From Myxococcales bacterium (GTDB taxonomy: Bacteria; Myxococcota_A; Polyangia; Fen-1088): a stretch of 64,000 bases of DNA. The notes under the pieces are model-generated. The model saw only the letters and a list, made by a program, of their open reading frames with translations. It was not told where the DNA came from and ran no database searches. Below are positions 25,525 through 34,037 of this stretch, piece by piece (position 1 is the stretch's first letter; each line of letters starts with the position of its first letter). Both the position numbers and the translations under genes were made by a program. Location: the NCBI GenBank assembly GCA_022184915.1, contig JAGTJU010000003.1:124001-188000 (forward strand), in the 5' to 3' direction.

Positions 25525-27182
25525 TGAGCGGGCTGCCAAAGTCACTTTCGTTCGTGAGCTACGCCGTCAACGGGCATGGTTTGGGGCACCTCGTGCGGAT
25601 GGTGGCGATCAACCGCTGGCTGCGCCGCTACGCTGCGTACGCGGGGGTCAAGACGCAACACTGGTTCCTCACGACGTCGGAAGCCGATTCGCTGCTGCAC
25701 CGGGAGGGCTTCGCGGGCTTCAAGCTGCCGAGCAAGTCTGTGGTGGGTGAGGCGGGCATCGACAAGCTCGATTATCTGGCGCTCGCCAAGCAGTGGGTCT
25801 GGCATTCGGTGGCGCTGCTCCGCCCCGACGTGCTCCTGGTGGATACCTTTCCCAATGGCTCGTTTCACGAACTCATGCCCGTGCTGGATCTTTGCCGCCA
25901 CAAGGCGCTGGTGTTGAGGCCCGTGCGTCCCGCGTTCGCAGGCCCTGCGTTTCGTGCGGTGGCGAACCTTTACGATCGCATCGTGGTGCCCGGCCATCCC
26001 CACGAAGCCGGCGGCATGCGGCAGCTGGGGCTCGATCCCCAGCGTTTGCGCTTCGTGGGTCCGGTGATGCGGGGCGAGCGCTTCGAGGTCTACGACCAAC
26101 AAGAGGCCCGGGCCCGGTTGGGCGTGCCCGAGGCGGCGCGTTGCTGGCTGGTCTCCGCAGGGGGAGGCGGCGACGAAACGGCCGATGCGCTCTACGCGCG
26201 GATGGATGCGCTCACGGCCTCGGCACCCGATACGTGGCTGGTGTTCGCCGCGGGGCCCCTTTACCGCGGGCGGCCCCGGGGGGGGGCACGGCGGGTCTGG
26301 TGGACCACACCGGATCTCGTGGCGCACCTTCCGGCGTTCGATGGCGCCGTGGCGGCGGGCGGCTTCAATACGGTGCACGAGCTGCTCTTTGCGGGCATTC
26401 CCACGGTGTTCGTGCCGCAAGACAAGATCGCCGATGATCAGCTGGCCCGTGCGCACGCCTTCGGCGAAGCGGGCGCCGCGCGGGTGGCCTCGCTGGAAGG
26501 CGACAGCCTGGCCCAGGCGCTCGAAGCCTTGCGCGATCCGCAGCAAACGGCCGCGCTCACCGCAGCCGCGCACAGAGTCGTGTCCCGCAACCACGCGCGG
26601 GACGCGGCTGCCGAGGTGCTGGGGCTCGTGTTGCCCGAAGACCTCATCGAACGCGCCCGCGAGGATCTTGCGGACGAGCTTTTGACCCAGGCGGCCCGCC
26701 AGGGCCTTGGCGCAGAAGATCTGTGTGAGCTTGCCCGCGCTTTGCCGGGGGGCGAGCCGGATCTGCCGCTCGAGGTGGCGCTGGATCTGTGGAAAGCGGC
26801 CCAGGCGGCGGGTGCCACACTGGCGGCCACACAGAACTTGGTGAGGCTTTTGGCCAGCAAGGGACGCAAGGGGCCCGTGGCCGATCCGGGGGCGCTGGGG
26901 CTGGCGTTGACGGAGCTGCTCGAGGAAGACGACGTACGCCACCAGGGCTCGGCGCTGAGCCTTCTTCTGCGCGTGTGGCCCACCGATCGGGGCAGTGACA
27001 GCGTGGGCCTCGCCCAGGCGCTGCGCGGGCTCATCAAGCGGGCCGCCACGCAGGGGGTGGATGTGTTTCTGCTGGCCCGCCGCGCCCAAGAGGCGCTCGA
27101 CGCCGGCCGCGCCGAAGACTCACAGGGGCTGCTCGTGAAGCTCGAAGCCAGCTTCACCCCGCAGCAAAGGTGGCAGGCGTGA
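25524..27182 (+). CDS. GT-B (MurG-like) glycosyltransferase with helical C-terminal extension
   Basis: 552 aa. Residues 1-370 look like a GT28/MurG-type GT-B enzyme: an N-terminal Gly/His motif (YAVNGHGLGHLVRM), a central WLVSAGGGGDETADA loop and the nucleotide-sugar-binding end (GAVAAGGFNTVHELLFAGIP, then VPQDKIADDQLARA). Residues 380-552 are an all-helical extension not found in MurG. It shares a 1-bp stop/start overlap with the coiled-coil gene and couples by GTGA to the first radical SAM gene. Sugar donor and acceptor unknown. Confidence 0.75.
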   Translation: MSGLPKSLSFVSYAVNGHGLGHLVRMVAINRWLRRYAAYAGVKTQHWFLTTSEADSLLHREGFAGFKLPSKSVVGEAGIDKLDYLALAKQWVWHSVALLRPDVLLVDTFPNGSFHELMPVLDLCRHKALVLRPVRPAFAGPAFRAVANLYDRIVVPGHPHEAGGMRQLGLDPQRLRFVGPVMRGERFEVYDQQEARARLGVPEAARCWLVSAGGGGDETADALYARMDALTASAPDTWLVFAAGPLYRGRPRGGARRVWWTTPDLVAHLPAFDGAVAAGGFNTVHELLFAGIPTVFVPQDKIADDQLARAHAFGEAGAARVASLEGDSLAQALEALRDPQQTAALTAAAHRVVSRNHARDAAAEVLGLVLPEDLIERAREDLADELLTQAARQGLGAEDLCELARALPGGEPDLPLEVALDLWKAAQAAGATLAATQNLVRLLASKGRKGPVADPGALGLALTELLEEDDVRHQGSALSLLLRVWPTDRGSDSVGLAQALRGLIKRAATQGVDVFLLARRAQEALDAGRAEDSQGLLVKLEASFTPQQRWQA

Positions 27183-28294
27183 GCGCCCCCGGCACGCAGA
27201 GGCTGGCCAGCCTGGATGATGGCATCGTGCGGCTCGGGCCGCAGACGGTGCACATCGACGTGACCAACAGCTGCAACGTGGATTGCGTCACCTGCTGGGA
27301 CCACAGCCCTCACTTGCACACGCCAAAGCCCACCGCGTGGAAGCGCACGCGGGTCGAGCCAATGGCCGTGCGCGCGCTGCTCGACGACATCCAAAGCCTG
27401 GGCGGACTCGAGGCGGTGATCGTGTCGGGCATGGGCGAGCCCTTCACGCATCCCGAGATCTACGACATCCTGGCCGATCTCAAGACCCGAGGGCTGCACG
27501 TCACGATCATCACCAATCTGCTCGCCGCGGATCCCGAGCGCCTCATCGCGCTTGGCATCGATGCTTTGCTCATAGGGGTGCATGGCGCTTCGGAAGCCTC
27601 GTATCTGGCCTTTCATCCGTCCTGGAACCCGCAGCACTGGCAGCGCCTACACGACAGTTTGGCACGCCTTGCGGCCGCGGGTCGGCGCGACAAGCACGTG
27701 CACGTGATCTGCGCGCCCAACGCCCACGAGCTGGTTGCCATGATCGAACAGGCCGCTCGCTACGGAGCCGAACGCGTGAACTTCAAGCTGGCGTCCCTGC
27801 GCAACGGCACCGAGGCCGTGGCGCTCACCGAGGCGCAGCGGGCGCGTTTGCTCGCCCACGACGTGGACGCCGCGCAAGCGCGCGCGGAGGTGCTGGGCGT
27901 GCCCACCAACCTGGAAGTGCTCCGTCGCCAGCTGGCGCTGGGAGATCTCGCCACCGCTCCCTTCGAAGAGACCGGCTGTTTCATCGGCTATCACTACAGC
28001 CGCATCACCGTGGACGGGTCCGTGCTCTATTGCTGCAACACGCGGGTGCAGGTGGGCACCCTCGCGCAGGCCCCGTTTTCGGCGTTGTGGAAAGGGGACG
28101 CGTGGCAGGCGCTGCGCGCCCAGCTGCGCAGCGGCCAGTACTTTCCCGGCTGCGAACAATGTGGCAAGTGGAACCAGAACGTGAAGCTCTCCGCGCGCTT
28201 CCGCGCGGTGTATGGCGAAGACCGTTGGCGCCAGGCGGCCGGGCACGGCCCGGCAGCGGCCCCCGTTCCGCTTCGGCTGAAGGTGCTGCCGTGA
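27179..28294 (+). CDS. Radical SAM protein 1 (SPASM/twitch-like)
   Basis: 371 aa from GTG 27179, which overlaps the preceding stop (GTGA); GTG 27170 is an alternative. The AdoMet-binding CX3CX2C cluster is C32-C36-C39 (CNVDCVTC). It is followed by a glycine motif (VSGMGEPFTHPE) and ITNLL. The C-terminal region has CFIGYHY, VLYCCN and CEQCGKW, consistent with an auxiliary cluster in a SPASM- or twitch-type domain. Such enzymes often modify peptides or cofactors. Its sequence differs from the two following radical SAM proteins, suggesting a distinct step. Confidence 0.8.
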   Translation: MSAPGTQRLASLDDGIVRLGPQTVHIDVTNSCNVDCVTCWDHSPHLHTPKPTAWKRTRVEPMAVRALLDDIQSLGGLEAVIVSGMGEPFTHPEIYDILADLKTRGLHVTIITNLLAADPERLIALGIDALLIGVHGASEASYLAFHPSWNPQHWQRLHDSLARLAAAGRRDKHVHVICAPNAHELVAMIEQAARYGAERVNFKLASLRNGTEAVALTEAQRARLLAHDVDAAQARAEVLGVPTNLEVLRRQLALGDLATAPFEETGCFIGYHYSRITVDGSVLYCCNTRVQVGTLAQAPFSALWKGDAWQALRAQLRSGQYFPGCEQCGKWNQNVKLSARFRAVYGEDRWRQAAGHGPAAAPVPLRLKVLP

Positions 28295-29250
28295 AGAGCC
28301 TGCCCGTGCTGCCGAGCGCGCCCGAGCCGTCCCTCTCGGGTTTTGCCCCTACGCCGCCCTGGCCTCACGTGCCCACCGTGGAATGGCAGGTGTGCGGGCA
28401 GTGCAACTACGATTGCAGCTACTGCATTCAATCGCGCAAACACCGCGTGGGTTACCCAAGCGCCGACGAGCTCGGCCGGGCGCTGGCGTTTTTGCGCACG
28501 TTGCCCGGCACCTGGGAGATCAAGATGACCGGGGGGGAGCCCTTTGCGTCCCCCTTGTTTCTGAGCACGATCGTGCCCGCGCTCGCCGAGGTGCCCCACA
28601 GGATCTCGCTGCTCACGAACCTCTCGGCGCCCGTGCGGCACCTCGAAGCCTTCGCCGCCCGCACCTATGGCCGGGTGGAGATCGTCTCGGCCAGCTTGCA
28701 CCTCGAATTCACGACCGTGGCCACCTTCGTCGCGCGCCTGCGGGCGCTGCGGTCCGCCCTGGCACCCGAGGCGCGGGTGGTGGTGAACAGCGTGCTCGTG
28801 CCCGATCGCCTCGCCGAAGTGGCCGAGGCCAAACGGCACGTGGAGGCAGAGGGCTTTCGCTTCTTCCCGCAGCTCATGAAGGTCAAACACGGCGTTTACG
28901 CCTACAGCGCGGCCGAGATGCACGAGGTCAGTGCCATCGTGGGCGACCTGGACACCGCCGCGCGCCTGCGCAGCGCGAACCTGGCGCCCTCCTACGAAGG
29001 CCGCACCTGTTACACGGGCGCGCGCTACTTCGTGCTGTTGCAAAACGGGGAGGGCTGGTCCTGCCGCTCGGCCCGGCGCCATGGCCAAGGCTATCTTGGC
29101 AGCGTGGCCGATGGCTCCCTTCGTTTGCGGGAAGGCCCCGTACGCTGCGCCTACTTTTTGTGCCCGTGCGCGGTGCCCGCCAACCGCGGCATGATCGAGG
29201 GCGTGCCCGCGCGGCTCATGGACGCCCCCGCAGGAGACACGGATCCGTGA
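28291..29250 (+). CDS. Radical SAM protein 2
   Basis: 319 aa from GTG 28291 (GTGA overlap). The cluster motif is C38-C42-C45 (CNYDCSYC), with WEIKMTGGEPFASP as the SAM-binding glycine motif. The C-terminus has CYTGARYFVLLQ, WSCRSARR and CAYFLCPCAVPANRGM, a Cys-rich end that may bind a second cluster. It is homologous to the next gene along its whole length, sharing IVSASLHLEF/LLSASLHLEY and the RGM end, so the pair arose by tandem duplication. Substrate unknown. Confidence 0.8.
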   Translation: MKSLPVLPSAPEPSLSGFAPTPPWPHVPTVEWQVCGQCNYDCSYCIQSRKHRVGYPSADELGRALAFLRTLPGTWEIKMTGGEPFASPLFLSTIVPALAEVPHRISLLTNLSAPVRHLEAFAARTYGRVEIVSASLHLEFTTVATFVARLRALRSALAPEARVVVNSVLVPDRLAEVAEAKRHVEAEGFRFFPQLMKVKHGVYAYSAAEMHEVSAIVGDLDTAARLRSANLAPSYEGRTCYTGARYFVLLQNGEGWSCRSARRHGQGYLGSVADGSLRLREGPVRCAYFLCPCAVPANRGMIEGVPARLMDAPAGDTDP

Positions 29251-30200
29251 AGCCACCGGCTCTTCCGCCCCTGCCCGCAGGCCGGCCCGTGTGGCCCGCC
29301 CCACCGCCCCCGGCCGAGGGTGTGGTGTCATGGAACATGAACACCACGTGCAACTACCGCTGTACTTATTGCACCCAGCGGTTTCTCGACGACCGAGGCC
29401 GTTGGGCACGCGATCTGCCCCGCTTCATCGAGGCCTTCTGCCGCTTGCCCGGGGCCTGGGAGATCAAGCTGTCGGGCGGAGAGCCCTTCATACACCCCGG
29501 TTTCCTCGACGCCGTGGCGGCGCTGGCCGCCCGCGGATTCCGCGTGGGCGTGGTCACCAACTTCTCCGCCGACGAAGCCACCTTGGGCGCCTTCCTCGAC
29601 GCCGCGGGGCCGCAGCTGTCCCTGCTCTCCGCCTCGCTCCATCTCGAGTACGTGGGCGATCACCCGAAGGCCCGCAGCTCGGTCGAGGACTTCATCGCGC
29701 GGGCGCGCTTCGTGAACGCCCGCCTGCCCGGTCGGGCTTCGCTCTGCGTGACCTGCGTGGCCACGCGCAACAACCTCCCGCTTTTGCCCACCCTGCGCAC
29801 GCGCTTCGCGCAGGCGGGGCTCGTGTTCAAGGTACAGCCTGAAAAACAGGGCCGCGAGGTGGTAGCTTACACGCCTTCCGAACGCAGCGTGCTCACCCAG
29901 CTGGGCGGCCACAACCTCACGGGTCACATCGCCCCCGATTTCGGCGGCCAACCCTGTTGGGCCGGCGCGCGCTACTTCATCGTCGACGATCGGGGCAACG
30001 CCTTCCGCTGCTACCCCGCCCGGCGCTACCGCACCGAATCCATGGGCAACCTGCTCGACGAAAGCTTTCGCCTGGCCGATGCGCCCAGCCCCTGCCTTTA
30101 CCGCTACTGCAATTGCACCGTGCCCATCGCGCGCGGCATGATGCCGCACGAAGCAGCACACGAAACCGCGCACACGCCTTCGGCGCACGAGTTGCCCTGA
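29247..30200 (+). CDS. Radical SAM protein 3, paralogue of protein 2
   Basis: 317 aa from GTG 29247 (GTGA overlap). The cluster is C35-C39-C42 (CNYRCTYC), with WEIKLSGGEPFIHPGFLD. The C-terminus carries CWAGARYFIVDD, FRCYPARRYRTESMGNLLDE and CLYRYCNCTVPIARGM. Divergence from protein 2 in the middle third suggests a different substrate or position on the same substrate. It is the last gene in the tightly coupled run; the next gene starts 32 bp later. Confidence 0.8.
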   Translation: MKPPALPPLPAGRPVWPAPPPPAEGVVSWNMNTTCNYRCTYCTQRFLDDRGRWARDLPRFIEAFCRLPGAWEIKLSGGEPFIHPGFLDAVAALAARGFRVGVVTNFSADEATLGAFLDAAGPQLSLLSASLHLEYVGDHPKARSSVEDFIARARFVNARLPGRASLCVTCVATRNNLPLLPTLRTRFAQAGLVFKVQPEKQGREVVAYTPSERSVLTQLGGHNLTGHIAPDFGGQPCWAGARYFIVDDRGNAFRCYPARRYRTESMGNLLDESFRLADAPSPCLYRYCNCTVPIARGMMPHEAAHETAHTPSAHELP

Positions 30201-30232
30201 CCCGCTCCACGCCCCGCTTTCGAGGATACGTC

Positions 30233-31012
30233 GTGAAATACAAAACCTTTCGCAACCTGGTGCTGAGTGGTGTCGTGCTCTTTGGCGGTGGCCTCGTGTA
30301 CTCGTGGGCCGCGCGCCCCAACGTCCCCCCCTCGCCCCCCCAGCTGCTGGACGAGCAAACCGCCCAAGGGGCAGCCCCTCGGGTCGAAGAGCCCGCAGAG
30401 CCCGTGGCCGAGACTCATGAGCCGCCCGCGGTGCGCTTCCTTCTGTCCACGCTCGGCCAGCCCGCCCGCAGCGACAAGCTGAAAGACGCCCTCGGCCGTT
30501 CGGGCCCCAAGGTCAACGTGTACAACGAAGGCGGCATCTGGGCCCGCGCAAAGGTGGATCTGGATCGCGACGACAAATGGGACGAAAAGTGGAACGTGGA
30601 GGCGGCCGGACTGAAGCGCCGTGTGTCCAGCGCGGATGACGACCAAACCTACGACCAGGAGGCGTTCTGGCACGACGGCGCCTGGACGGGCCAGGCCGGC
30701 GCCCCCTCCGTACAGGCGGCGGGAAAAGCCCCTGGCGCCGCCGCGGATCTCGCTGTGCTGGGGCTCTTGAAGCAGCCCGTGAAGCCCACGCTCAAGGACG
30801 CCGCGCGCGGCCAGCCCTACAAAATCAACCTCTACAGCGATGGCGGCACACGCTGGACCCGCGCCAAGGTGGACCTGGATCGCGACGAAAAGTGGGACGA
30901 AAAGTGGACCTTCAAGTCCGACGGTCGCATCGAAAAGCAGATCGCGCCCACCGACGACGAGCGCTACGACCAGACTCTGGTCCGCAAGGGCAACGTCTGG
31001 GTGCCCAAGTAA
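30233..31012 (+). CDS. Membrane-anchored protein with two Asp/Lys/Trp repeats
   Basis: 259 aa from GTG 30233. An N-terminal hydrophobic anchor (LVLSGVVLFGGGLVYSWAA) is followed by a Pro/Glu-rich linker. Two copies of a domain of about 70 residues centre on RAKVDLDRDDKWDEKWNVE and RAKVDLDRDEKWDEKWTFK, each followed by a YDQ motif. The Asp-rich loop (DLDRD.KWDEKW) looks like a calcium-binding dockerin-like or EF-hand-like loop, but I cannot assign it. The protein would face the periplasm. Expression with the upstream operon is likely. Confidence 0.7.
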   Translation: MKYKTFRNLVLSGVVLFGGGLVYSWAARPNVPPSPPQLLDEQTAQGAAPRVEEPAEPVAETHEPPAVRFLLSTLGQPARSDKLKDALGRSGPKVNVYNEGGIWARAKVDLDRDDKWDEKWNVEAAGLKRRVSSADDDQTYDQEAFWHDGAWTGQAGAPSVQAAGKAPGAAADLAVLGLLKQPVKPTLKDAARGQPYKINLYSDGGTRWTRAKVDLDRDEKWDEKWTFKSDGRIEKQIAPTDDERYDQTLVRKGNVWVPK

Positions 31013-31140
31013 TCAAAGAGCCAGCGGCCCTCTCCAGGTCCCCGGCAAGGCGACCACAGGGTCGTTGGCCCGACGCATAACGAACGGATCGTCCGCTCTC
31101 GGAGGACGCGAGACGGCACTCCGTGCCATAGTGCGGCTCC

Positions 31141-33099
31141 GTGCTGGGTCGCATCCGAAGACGGCTCGTTTTTTCCCTCGAGCGCTTTTTGCTCGGGGGC
31201 ACTTACTACCGCCTGCTCTTCGTGGCGGGGCTCATCGCCGCCATCAGCCTGGTGGGTGGCCTCATCGTGTACCGCTACGACCCGCGCCACTCCGAGGCGC
31301 TCGCCAACGAGGTCTGGTGGGCCTTCTTGAGGCTCACCGATCCCGGCTACCTCGGCGACGATCAGGGCGCCTTGCGCCGGGTGGTCTCGACGGTGATCAC
31401 GGTTTTGGGGTACGTGCTGTTCCTGGGCGCGCTCATCGCCGTGATGACCCAGTGGCTCAACACCAGCATTCGCCACCTGGAGCAAGGGCTCACCCCCATC
31501 GCCAAAACCAACCACGTGGTGATCCTCGGCTGGACATCTCGCGCCCCGGAGATCTTGCGGGAGATCCTGGCCTCCACGAGTCGTGTGCGCCGCTTTTTGC
31601 GTTTACTCGGTGCACGCAAGCTGCAGATCGCCATCCTCGTGCCCAACGTCGATCTCGACCTGGCGGCACAGCTGCGCGAGCGGCTAGGCCCCCGTTACCG
31701 ACGCACCCAGGTGATCTTGCGTTCGGGCTCGCCCCTGCAGATCGATCACCTCCGCCGCGTCGACTACGCCCGCGCGGCGGTGCTGATCTTGCCGGGTGAC
31801 GATCAACATAGCTCGGAACAACAGGTCGATCACGATGCGCGCACGATCAAGACCATGCTCACCGTCAGCCAATACGCGGGCGTCGACAGCAAAGGCCCCC
31901 TGCCGATGATGGTGGCCGCCGTGAACAGCACACGCGTGGTCTCGGTGGCCGAAGCGGCCTACGGCGGAGGCGTGGCGCACGTCGTGGCTTCTGACGACAT
32001 GGTGGGCCGCCTGGTGGCCCAGAACCTGCGCCATCCAGGCTTTAGCTACGTGCTCGACGAGATCTTGAGCCACGATCACGGCTCCGAGATCTACATCAAG
32101 GAAACCACGGGGCTCGTGGGACGTGCCGTTGGCAGCCTGGCCCACGCGTACCGCGATGCGATCGTGCTGGGACTGCTCCGCGGCAGCCAAGATCCCGAGC
32201 CTGTGCTGAACCCGGATCCCCGCATGCTCATCGCGCCGGGTGATCGCCTGGTGGTGCTGGCCGCCGATTACGAGCTGACCCCCTCCAAGCGCCCCAGCGT
32301 CACCCCGCCCACGCCAGCGCCCCGCCCTCCTGAAACCAGCACGGCGCCCGAGCGGCGCTTGCTCATTTTGGGATGGAACTACACGGTACCCACGGTGCTC
32401 CGCGAGCTGGATCGACACACCCAGGAGCGCGTGCACGTGGATCTCATGTCCACCGTGGGCATCAAAGGTCGCGAAAAGCGCTTGCGACAAAGCGGCCTTC
32501 AGCTCGCGCGTTTGCAGCTCGAGCACCTCGAGGGCGACTACGCCGTGCCGGGCGATCTGGCCGGGCTCGACGTGTCCAGCTACCGCAACATTCTCATCCT
32601 GGGCAGCGATCGTTTCAGCACGGCCGAAGACGCTGACGCCCGCACCCTGCTCGGCCATTACCTCGTGCGGGAAATGCTGGAAAAAGCCCCCCGGCGCCCC
32701 CACGTGCTCGTCGAGCTCCGCGATCCCACGAACGCCGACCTCTTCGAAGACGACGACACGGAGGTCATGGCCACGGGCGAGATCTTGAGCCACGTCATCG
32801 CCCAGATCGCCTTGCGCGGAGAGCTGCGCAGCGTGTTCGATCTGCTGCTTGGCCCCGAAGGCCCCGAGGTGTTGTTCCGGCCCGTGAGCGAATATGCCCT
32901 GCCCGAGACCTTCACGTTCTCGCACCTCATCGATCTCACGGCCGCCCAGGGCGAAACGGCGCTGGGCGTTCGGCAGCGCCGCACCCCCGGCAACCACGGC
33001 GGGGTCATCTTGAATCCCCCCCGCGATCGTGCCTTCTCCCGCTCGGCTTGTAGCGCGGTGGTCGTGCTGACCACCTGGCCGGGTGCCGAGCCCCCCTAG
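31141..33099 (+). CDS. CASTOR/POLLUX-like ion channel with two RCK-type domains
   Basis: 652 aa from GTG 31141. Two transmembrane segments (about residues 23-45 and 80-105) flank a pore-loop region (WAFLRLTDPGYLGDDQG) similar to CASTOR/SYM8 channels. Two Rossmann-type RCK domains start at HVVILGWTSRAPEILREI and LLILGWNYTVPTVLREL. NILILGSDRFSTAEDADART is a further conserved part of this family. In plants these proteins are nuclear calcium/potassium channels; bacterial members are probably ligand-gated cation channels of the inner membrane. Confidence 0.85.
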   Translation: MLGRIRRRLVFSLERFLLGGTYYRLLFVAGLIAAISLVGGLIVYRYDPRHSEALANEVWWAFLRLTDPGYLGDDQGALRRVVSTVITVLGYVLFLGALIAVMTQWLNTSIRHLEQGLTPIAKTNHVVILGWTSRAPEILREILASTSRVRRFLRLLGARKLQIAILVPNVDLDLAAQLRERLGPRYRRTQVILRSGSPLQIDHLRRVDYARAAVLILPGDDQHSSEQQVDHDARTIKTMLTVSQYAGVDSKGPLPMMVAAVNSTRVVSVAEAAYGGGVAHVVASDDMVGRLVAQNLRHPGFSYVLDEILSHDHGSEIYIKETTGLVGRAVGSLAHAYRDAIVLGLLRGSQDPEPVLNPDPRMLIAPGDRLVVLAADYELTPSKRPSVTPPTPAPRPPETSTAPERRLLILGWNYTVPTVLRELDRHTQERVHVDLMSTVGIKGREKRLRQSGLQLARLQLEHLEGDYAVPGDLAGLDVSSYRNILILGSDRFSTAEDADARTLLGHYLVREMLEKAPRRPHVLVELRDPTNADLFEDDDTEVMATGEILSHVIAQIALRGELRSVFDLLLGPEGPEVLFRPVSEYALPETFTFSHLIDLTAAQGETALGVRQRRTPGNHGGVILNPPRDRAFSRSACSAVVVLTTWPGAEPP

Positions 33100-33191
33100 A
33101 TCAGTGCGCGGCAAGCCCGCAAATCATGCAACGGGCCATCCGCACACCCCCAGCTGGCGCCCCTCAATCCAGGTGGTAGACCCCGCGAGCC

Positions 33192-33944
33192 ATGTCCAAG
33201 ATCACCGTCGTCAACCCTCACCATTGGCTGGATGCCGATGGCGACATTCCGCCGTCCGGTCCGGTGCGCGCCAAGGCCATCCGCGTCGCCCAGTGCATCG
33301 AGTCCGGCGGGCTTTTGGAGCGCAATCAAGGCCGCCTCACCCTCATCCCTTGTGTGTTTCGACCCAAGCGGGTCGCTTGCCCCGGGTTCTTGCTCGTGAT
33401 CAAACAGCCCGATGATTCCCTGCTCGCGCTCTGCAACGAATGCCGGCAGGAAGAGTTTCTGATTCACAGCTGGAAAGACACGCTGTGGGCCGATGGACCT
33501 TTCGACGGCGTCGACCTTTCGCCCGTGGATCCCCATCACCCAGACGACGTCGACGAAGCCCCCGCATCAAGCGATGACGACGCGGCCTGGGCAAGCGCAG
33601 AGCTCGACGGTGAACTGCATGTGGCGCTCGGGGCCCTGGGGTCGTCGCTCTCCGTGGCCGAGCTGCGGGCCCTCATCGCCACCAGCCATCACCCGACAGC
33701 CGTGATCCAGCACCTGCTCAAAGGGGGGCGCCCCCCCTCACGAAGCGCGCTCGAGACCTTTTTGCCCCTTCTCATGGAAGCCTGGAACTCCACGCCCCGC
33801 CCGGACCTCGGTGGCCATAGCCCCGACCAGATGCCTTCGCCCCCACCCGCCAAGGCCCGGGCCGAGCCCCCGCGCAACGCCCCATGCCCCTGCGGCAGCG
33901 GCCAGAAGTACAAACGCTGCTGTCTCGCCAAAACCCCGAACTGA
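33192..33944 (+). CDS. SEC-C motif protein
   Basis: 250 aa. The C-terminal end is a SEC-C zinc motif (APCPCGSGQKYKRCC) as at the C-terminus of SecA and many small proteins. The N-terminal half has CVFRPKRVACPGF and CNECRQEEFLIHSWKDT; its cysteines could form another zinc site. The middle is acidic (HPDDVDEAPASSDDD). No catalytic domain recognised. The gene stands alone about 90 bp after the channel gene. Confidence 0.75.
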   Translation: MSKITVVNPHHWLDADGDIPPSGPVRAKAIRVAQCIESGGLLERNQGRLTLIPCVFRPKRVACPGFLLVIKQPDDSLLALCNECRQEEFLIHSWKDTLWADGPFDGVDLSPVDPHHPDDVDEAPASSDDDAAWASAELDGELHVALGALGSSLSVAELRALIATSHHPTAVIQHLLKGGRPPSRSALETFLPLLMEAWNSTPRPDLGGHSPDQMPSPPPAKARAEPPRNAPCPCGSGQKYKRCCLAKTPN

Positions 33945-34037
33945 GCCGTGTGCGGGCAACACGCCCTCTGCGCTGACTGCGTGGCAGAGCGCTGCAAACA
34001 TCTCCTCCCGTCGCGGGGCATGCGCTAGCCTCTCTTC

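Noticed and set aside
27283-29250. A 655-codon frame covering radical SAM genes 1 and 2
   Set aside because: Its first half is out of frame with radical SAM 1 and has no family sequence. The real second gene starts at GTG 28291 by stop-start overlap.
23906-31012. A RiPP precursor peptide for the radical SAM enzymes
   Set aside because: No short gene with a leader-core look or repeated Cys/Ser/Thr was found between or beside the genes, so no precursor is claimed.
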